DNA of 64,000 bases from an uncultured Collinsella sp. (GTDB lineage Bacteria > Actinomycetota > Coriobacteriia > Coriobacteriales > Coriobacteriaceae): NCBI GenBank assembly GCA_902493515.1, contig CABUPE010000008.1, positions 9,689 through 73,688 of the forward strand, read 5' to 3'. Positions within the stretch are counted from its first letter, which is position 1; every line of letters begins with the position of its first letter. Below, piece by piece: positions 60,601 through 64,000 of this stretch. The notes under the pieces are model-generated. The model was not told the DNA's origin. It did no database searches and saw only the letters and a program-made list of their open reading frames with translations. Made by a program: the position numbers and the translations under genes.

Positions 60601-62022
60601 GACGCGCCGGGCGTGCCGGGCGTGACTTACACCGGCAAGACGTACACCCTGACTTACGTGGTGAAGGACAACAACGACGGCAAGCTGGTGGTAGAGAGCT
60701 CCACGGTGAAGCCGAGCGAGGGTACCGAGAACGGCGTCTCGCCCGGAACCATGACGTTTGCGAACAGCTACCAGCCGGGCCAGACCTCCTACCAGATCTC
60801 TGGCACCAAGGTGCTTAAGAATGCCGACCAGGCCACCACGCGGACGCCCGCCGATGGCGAGTTCACGTTCGCGCTGATTGACGTGGCCACGGGGCAGGTG
60901 ATCGACCGGACCACGAACGTGGGTAAGGCGTTTACCTTCAAGGCCATCTCGTACACTGCGACTGGTTCACATGAGTACCAGGTGAAGGAGGTTGCGGGCC
61001 AAGATGCCACCATCACTTACAGCGATGCGGTGTTGGATGTGACGGTGAGCGTGACCGACGACGGCAGCGGCCAGCTGATCGCGACGGCGAACAAGACGGC
61101 TGCGGATCTGACCTTCACCAACACCTACACGCCGACGGCAACGACGGCGACGATTACCGGAACGAAGGCCCTGACTGGCCGCGACCTGGCCGAGGGTGAG
61201 TTCTCCTTCGACCTGAAGGACGCCGACGGTAACGTGGTGCAGACGGTGCAGAACGGTGCCGACGGCACGTTCGGCTTCGCGCCGCTGCAGCTGGACAAGG
61301 TGGGGACGTACGTCTACACCGTGTCCGAGCGGGCAGGGGCGACGGCGAACGGCGTCACCTACGACACGACGGTCTTTACCGCGACGGTGACGGTGACGGA
61401 GAATGCGGAGACGCACGCGCTGGAGACGCAGGTTGCCTACAGCAAGGGCGGCAAGGCTGCGGATGCGGTGGCATTCAGCAACAGCTACGCGCCGGCCGCG
61501 ACTGAGGTGAAGCTGGGGGCCTCCAAGGTGCTGAGCGGCGAAGACCTTAAGGAAGGGCAGTTCTCCTTCCAGCTGAAGGATGCCGACGGCAAGGTGCTGC
61601 AGACTGCAAAGAACGCGGCGGACGGCACGGTGGGCTTCGAGGCGATCTCGTACGACAAGCCCGGAACGTACGCCTACAGCATCTCCGAGGTGGACGACGG
61701 TCAGAAGAACGTGACGTACGACGCGGCCGAGCACCGGGTAACGGTGACGGTGACGGACGACGGTGCGGGCCATCTGGTGGCGACGGTAACCTATGATGGC
61801 GACGTGGCGCCGGTGTTCAAGAACACGTACACGCCGCCGACCACCCCGCCGACGGAGCCGCCCACCAATCCGCCGAGCAAGTCACCGGTGCCGAAGGAGG
61901 AGAAGCCGGGTCTGCCGTATACGGGCGATACCAGCTTGTCGCCGATGGCCCTGGGTGGCATCGCGGGCGGCGCGGTGGTGCTGATCGCCGCAGGCGCTAT
62001 CCTGCGGCGCCGGAACCGGTAG
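54661..62022 (+). CDS. Giant pilin-like surface adhesin, C-terminal stalk with LPYTG anchor
   Basis: About 2450 codons, open from a TTG at 54661 but without its own ribosome binding site; it continues the protein of the previous entry after a frame change. After a ~270-residue linking region come about fifteen FctA/Spy0128-type isopeptide-linker domains, each with a turn such as ITYKKPGTYTYTVAE, VTYDATVHH and a closing TFTNTY. The later copies are shorter (~115 residues) and closely alike. The end is a Pro-rich spacer, LPYTG, a membrane segment and RRRNR: a sortase anchor. No sortase gene is in the window. Such stalks hold an adhesive tip away from the wall. Confidence 0.85.
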   Translation: MTFVGPGALMKSLGQFGAEGDIDNTLTWIKGTRQTSNGETNVKGNLTWTDVEPVGADDTVHLKYGANGRMYQYGPTEEGKPYRLETETGWIRMGITQDEQPKGITAKGARADLGAMNLNALFTGATCVRVANEREASLEVTKKVVVPDGLTGNKDAGFTFKFTVPKGKTYKAAVFEKAGTVDEKQVGNVFDLTNGYSQTIKADETIRVYGLGEGDEYTVQELTGADEMPAGYKLTGRKQGDKNLTGVGDGIITGKIAKQNTDGTLAEDNKLVFTNSYSVKSSVTLTGIRAQKVLQGRKWTKADSFDIYLRAAKGTPMPGGYKGVSGVPGYVQVVKTVNNGDEFDFGQITYKKPGTYTYTVAERTPDEHDSSWLPGFGYSSAGYTVTVQVDDTGRGTLSEPVVTMARNGDDDGAHHDPAVPVDNKVAVFTNKFSTDTKTISFNAQKSYTDESGDNPLAAGKFTFELKALGGLANSAVGAAPIKFNDLSYTVSANDAPMPADGVTTAENDGGGIAAFPQITFTAADQNTTYVYQVTEQAGSDASTTGGMTYDTTVYYAMVQNTLDDKGQLSSTATYWKADGTQLTDTGGYIPFKNTYTVAQTMLAPVTVQKTLAGRAWEQDDKFDFTLTPADDATMKAVKNKVVTQKKAADSDETGDLTTKVEIAGPGDAMRTTPFGTGDLVFTRPGVYTFKVNETRPTDADKTGISYDDHTSTVTYTVTDIENGTHTGKLTASVAYDNKQATTDADRQVTGAAAFTNTYAASGTYAGIDVTKTLVGTPLENGRFPFTIEAMTYNGTKAPEPVDSDKSFTNTVGKDDGDDTQTATMSGKLKMNFTQLSYNKMYVYKVSEVHDANAAGYTYDTEYPGDAFVLIAVKPNPDNKGQLYTKTTIVKGPDVTALVGVGDNVDALTAEAIKGLNTTTNYVQTVSSRGAKPATPIVPFKNEYKVETVEYGAKAGLQIEKKFTGTGDASRTFSFTVTPEDYQAEGQDGTKFILTSADAAAKKLDITGGAETFKIPEMKLGDTKTVSLLPKGLQFTHDDVSNECRANVYQYRVEENVPKPVPAGYTYDKTVYTVKIAVSDNGDGTLKVETTVLNSDGKRVDYRKFAPGASLEDNTATIPFENSYKTVASDELTPQVTKKISGTESTDKKFSFTLTATSETKDKIAAGDLKADGLKGDTSSESKTTEGKITSKDGQPLSFSGMQFNKAGDYTFTLTEAHGEDDDPNTTGVQNAGWTMDDSTYTVTVKVEDKNAKLTVTGVAVEKDGDDKSETLEVKNGKVNLVTFTNSYAAKGSVTLAAKKRFTGGALAGNDFSFALYKGDKTEGTPIETGTNDKNGNITFQPINYTESGDYEYTIKEVTGNDQTIVYDGQKVKVKVSVTDNKNGTLDATATYDGDEAVPTFTNAKPTADATIEAKKTLTGKDLTEGAFNFGLYQGDASTGNPVQLAQNDKDGKINFALTGLTIGEYDYILKEENVGADPTITYDTKAVKVHVSVKAEGGKAKATVTYDGKNDAPTFENTYQPAETSVALAAKKTYVKSDSTPAALKGGEFTFNLYKGDLTAEQLKGKQPIRTAENGEDGTVTFPAIDYTKAGEHKYTVAEQKGDLSHVTYDATVHHAVVTVVDNAGKLEASVTYDDGKTDAPTFKNTYTAKGSAELTATKVVAVAPGFTHDTKLKGGEYTFDLKDAAGNVLDTATNKADGTVKFTRDFELSDLDGAASKDFTYTIAEQPGAEAGMVYDNHALTYTVTVTDGGNGALNAKAIVTSTSGPETFTNIYQPAATGLALGAQKSYVKKDDNTPIVLKGGEFTFDVYEGNLTAEQLAGAEPVRTATNGADGSVNFDAFSYAKPGTHEYTIVERKGDLACVTYDAAVHHAVVTVADNAGTLQASVAYDGANVTKPTFTNTYEAKATDSGAIALTKSVNVHDGSYQLKEGDFAFELMGSDGSVIQTQKNDADGKVAFDKLTFDHAGTFTYTVREVQPTVDAPGVPGVTYTGKTYTLTYVVKDNNDGKLVVESSTVKPSEGTENGVSPGTMTFANSYQPGQTSYQISGTKVLKNADQATTRTPADGEFTFALIDVATGQVIDRTTNVGKAFTFKAISYTATGSHEYQVKEVAGQDATITYSDAVLDVTVSVTDDGSGQLIATANKTAADLTFTNTYTPTATTATITGTKALTGRDLAEGEFSFDLKDADGNVVQTVQNGADGTFGFAPLQLDKVGTYVYTVSERAGATANGVTYDTTVFTATVTVTENAETHALETQVAYSKGGKAADAVAFSNSYAPAATEVKLGASKVLSGEDLKEGQFSFQLKDADGKVLQTAKNAADGTVGFEAISYDKPGTYAYSISEVDDGQKNVTYDAAEHRVTVTVTDDGAGHLVATVTYDGDVAPVFKNTYTPPTTPPTEPPTNPPSKSPVPKEEKPGLPYTGDTSLSPMALGGIAGGAVVLIAAGAILRRRNR

Positions 62023-62065
62023 CTACGGCGGCCGAGAAGGGCTTTGATTGAGGGCGGGTGGTCGC

Positions 62066-62089
62066 AGGGCGCGGCCGCTCGCCCTTTTT
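62066..62089 (+). terminator. Terminator of the adhesin gene
   Basis: AGGGCG pairs with CGCCCT around an 8-nt GC loop and is followed by TTTT, about 45 bp past the adhesin stop. Confidence 0.65.
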
Positions 62090-62103
62090 GGTGAAAGGCT
62101 ATG

Positions 62104-62547
62104 TTAACCCGCCGTTTGCACGTCCGGCTCCAGATGGAACTCGTACTCCGGCTCCATCATCTTCTTCCGGATCTTTTCGTAGCGCCCGTCGTCGAGCTGC
62201 TCGCGCATGAGCGACGTCCTGTCCCCGACGCGTGCGGCCTCGCGCAGCCATCTGAACCACATCAGGCAGCTGTGGAGCCTGCGGGTCGATACGCCCTTGA
62301 ACCTCTCGAGGAAGTGGCCGAGCGAACCCTGCGCTTCAGCATCCTCTGGACCGTGTCCCGCTCGTACCCGGTGAGCCTGCCGTGGGTCCTCGGGACCGCC
62401 CTCGCGGCGCCCTTCCCGCCCTTTCCGGACATGGCGTCCTCCGATCTCCCGGGGCCGGCCGATCCGGCCCTCAGGGTATCGGATTCCCAAATTTATCCGT
62501 ATATGTGCGGATGAATGCGGGAGGCGTTCGGATGAAGTTGTATTCAA
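62104..62547 (-). pseudogene. Decayed transposase, mosaic of two fragments
   Basis: The C-terminal ~70 codons read FLERFKGVSTRRLH, LMWFRWLREA and GDRTSLMREQL, like the end of IS1595/ISXO2-type transposases. In another frame an ATG at 62432 with GGAGG upstream reads SGKGGKGAARA and RLTGYERDTVQRMLKRR, like the HTH start of an IS30-type enzyme, and breaks near 62330. Neither is complete. It lies at the right edge of the adhesin locus, next to a truncated palindrome. Family assignments are by eye and tentative. Confidence 0.4.
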
Positions 62548-62549
62548 GG

Positions 62550-62578
62550 AAAGAGACTGACCCTTTGTCGCATTCCGT
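62550..62578. repeat. Truncated GTGACAAAGGG palindrome at the right edge of the adhesin locus
   Basis: AAAGAGACTGACCCTTTGTCGCATTCC keeps the right arm and loop but lacks the outer six to eight bases of the left arm. The following 190 bp before prfA hold no supported gene; a nine- to ten-codon ORF (ATG at 62657) is too short to call. Confidence 0.6.
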
Positions 62579-62770
62579 GCGGGTTATATGCAGGTTTGCC
62601 TGCGCACGCTATCATATATGGGTTAGACCGCAACTATGTACCCCATACGTGAAGGGATGCGCATGTATCTGAAGATCGACATGTTCTAGCTGGGCTTACC
62701 CCCGCAGTGGCGCCGCGCGCCCCATCAACTCTGCCGATTTTCGCCTTCACGCACATAAAGGAGTCCCGCC

Positions 62771-63838
62771 ATGCGCGACAAGCTCGAAAAGATCATCAAG
62801 GCCTACGAGGAGCTCGAGAAGAAGCTTTCTGACCCGGCCGTCGCCTCCGATATCAAGGAGTTCACGCGTCTCAACAAGGAGTACGCGCACCAGTCCGACC
62901 TCATCGCCGCCTCGCGCGAGTACATCGGCGCGCTCGATGACATCGAGGCCGCCAAGGAGATGCTCCGCGACACCAGCGATGCGGACGAGAAGGAGATGCT
63001 CCAGATGGACATCTCCGAGAACGAGGAAAAGCTTCCCCAGCTCGAGGAAGACATCAAGTACATGCTCATCCCGAGTGACCCCAACGACGACAAGAACACC
63101 ATCGTCGAGATTCGCTCCGCCGCCGGTGGCGACGAGGCAGCCATCTTCGCCGGCGACTTGTACAAGATGTACCAGCGCTTCTGCGAATCGCGCGGCTGGA
63201 AGACCACCGTGCTCGATTCCAGCCCCAGCGAGGCAGGCGGCTTTAAGTCCGTCGAGTTCAAGGTCGAGGGCGACCGCGTCTACTCCGTCATGAAGTTCGA
63301 GTCCGGCGTGCACCGCGTCCAGCGCGTTCCCAAGACCGAGTCCCAGGGCCGCATTCAGACCTCCACGGCGACCGTCGCCGTGCTTCCCGAGGCCGAGGAG
63401 ATCGACGTTCAGATCAACCAGTCCGACCTGCGCATCGACACCTACTGCGCCTCCGGCCCTGGCGGTCAGTGCGTTAACACCACCTACTCCGCCGTGCGCA
63501 TTACCCACCTGCCCACCAACACCGTGGTGCAGTCGCAGGAGCAGCGTTCCCAGATCCAGAACCGCGAGGTCTGCATGCAGATGCTGCGCGCCCGTCTGTA
63601 CGAGATGGAGCTCGAGAAGCAGCAGGCCGAGCTCGGTGCCGAGCGCCAGAGCCAGATCGGCCACGGCAACCGTTCCGAGAAGATCCGTACTTACAACCAG
63701 CCCCAGGACCGCGTGACCGATCACCGTATCGGCTTCAACTCCACCTACAACGGCGTCCTCCTGGGCGATCAGCTCGGCACCGTCATCGAGGCACTCGCCG
63801 CCGCCGAGCGTGCCGAGAAGCTGGCACAGGCTGTGTAG
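62771..63838 (+). CDS. prfA: Peptide chain release factor 1
   Basis: A 355-aa class I release factor, the normal RF1 length. ASGPGGQCVNTTYS holds the GGQ that triggers peptide release. The stop-codon tripeptide is PKT in QRVPKTESQGR (RF1 PxT type, not the RF2 SPF). The next segment reads GRIQTSTATV, where RF1 proteins usually have GRIHTS. AAAGGAG precedes the ATG. The terminator downstream implies it ends a transcript; in many bacteria prmC follows, but it is not seen in the last 160 bp. Confidence 0.95.
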   Translation: MRDKLEKIIKAYEELEKKLSDPAVASDIKEFTRLNKEYAHQSDLIAASREYIGALDDIEAAKEMLRDTSDADEKEMLQMDISENEEKLPQLEEDIKYMLIPSDPNDDKNTIVEIRSAAGGDEAAIFAGDLYKMYQRFCESRGWKTTVLDSSPSEAGGFKSVEFKVEGDRVYSVMKFESGVHRVQRVPKTESQGRIQTSTATVAVLPEAEEIDVQINQSDLRIDTYCASGPGGQCVNTTYSAVRITHLPTNTVVQSQEQRSQIQNREVCMQMLRARLYEMELEKQQAELGAERQSQIGHGNRSEKIRTYNQPQDRVTDHRIGFNSTYNGVLLGDQLGTVIEALAAAERAEKLAQAV

Positions 63839-63841
63839 GTT

Positions 63842-63945
63842 CCGCCGTTCTACCGAACGGCGGACCAGTCGACGCTGCGCGGGCCGCATTTGGACAATCT
63901 GACGTTCAACTTCAAGGGCGCGACCAGAAGGTCAGCGCCCTTTCG
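63842..63945 (+). terminator. prfA terminator with conserved 3' element
   Basis: A CCGCCGTT / AACGGCGG hairpin (63842-63863), then GTCGACGCTGCGCG, then AAGGGCGC / GCGCCCTT (63914-63942) around a loop containing GACCAGAAGGTC, followed by TCGTT. Block order and loop match 47396-47493. The remaining bases to the window end show no gene. Confidence 0.75.
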
Positions 63946-64000
63946 TTACGGGCTTTAGCCTGTGCGGGGCGCGCAGCGCGCCGCATCAGAAACCACCCGC

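Noticed and set aside
62657..62690. Leader peptide before prfA
   Set aside because: Only about ten codons and not followed by any attenuator-like structure.
1..64000. tRNA or rRNA genes
   Set aside because: No cloverleaf with a GTTCGA-type T-loop and no rRNA-like stretch was found by eye; a covariance search would be decisive.

Overview
The window looks like chromosomal DNA from a Collinsella-type member of the Coriobacteriia (high-GC Actinomycetota of the gut). This is inferred from the GC-rich codon use, the mix of sugar PTS, Kup and LPXTG-type surface genes, and the dense intergenic palindromes. No rRNA or tRNA gene was seen. Genus is an inference from family content, not from a database match.

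Layout. 0.2-12 kb: LTA-synthase-like sulfatase, nitroreductase, a Kup potassium transporter followed by a short KdpD-like/KdpE-like two-component pair, the fused rRNA methyltransferase RlmKL and a HAD phosphatase. 12-17 kb: a DeoR-type regulator divergent from an operon of fructose-6-phosphate-aldolase-like transaldolase, PTS EIIA, EIIB and EIIC, then a second aldolase paralogue. 17.7-24.7 kb: Tex, then an SDR / MFS / Gfo-Idh-MocA operon divergent from a LysR regulator. 24.7-31.9 kb: a membrane diguanylate cyclase, a MarR-ABC-ABC exporter operon, and a pyridoxal-kinase-like gene overlapping a small TIGR04076-like gene.

32-44 kb is the most unusual part. Two AAA_14/DUF4143 ATPase genes with PD-(D/E)XK-like C-termini surround a low-molecular-weight protein tyrosine phosphatase (lmw-ptp). 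Each ATPase gene has three upstream repeats at an exact 33-bp period. An integrated element of about 8.3 kb (34032-42420) is bounded by identical 47-bp repeats covering the start codon and active-site codons of lmw-ptp. It carries a Tn916-type integrase, a P4-type primase-helicase, a serine recombinase and small membrane or zinc-ribbon proteins. Two of its genes are preceded by homologous, elaborately folded leaders that look like an undescribed structured RNA.

44-52 kb: an MFS exporter, a membrane protein, an aldose-1-epimerase-like protein, a polar amino-acid ABC transporter operon and an M20 dipeptidase. 52-62.5 kb: a giant LPYTG-anchored, pilin-like adhesin (fibro-slime and CnaB domains followed by about 15 isopeptide-linker repeats). 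It is split by a frameshift and preceded by a 7-G tract that could set its reading frame. A decayed transposase follows. The window ends with prfA (RF1).

Recurrent intergenic palindromes (notably the GTGACAAAGGG family) and at least two other repeat families punctuate the chromosomal part and are recorded separately.
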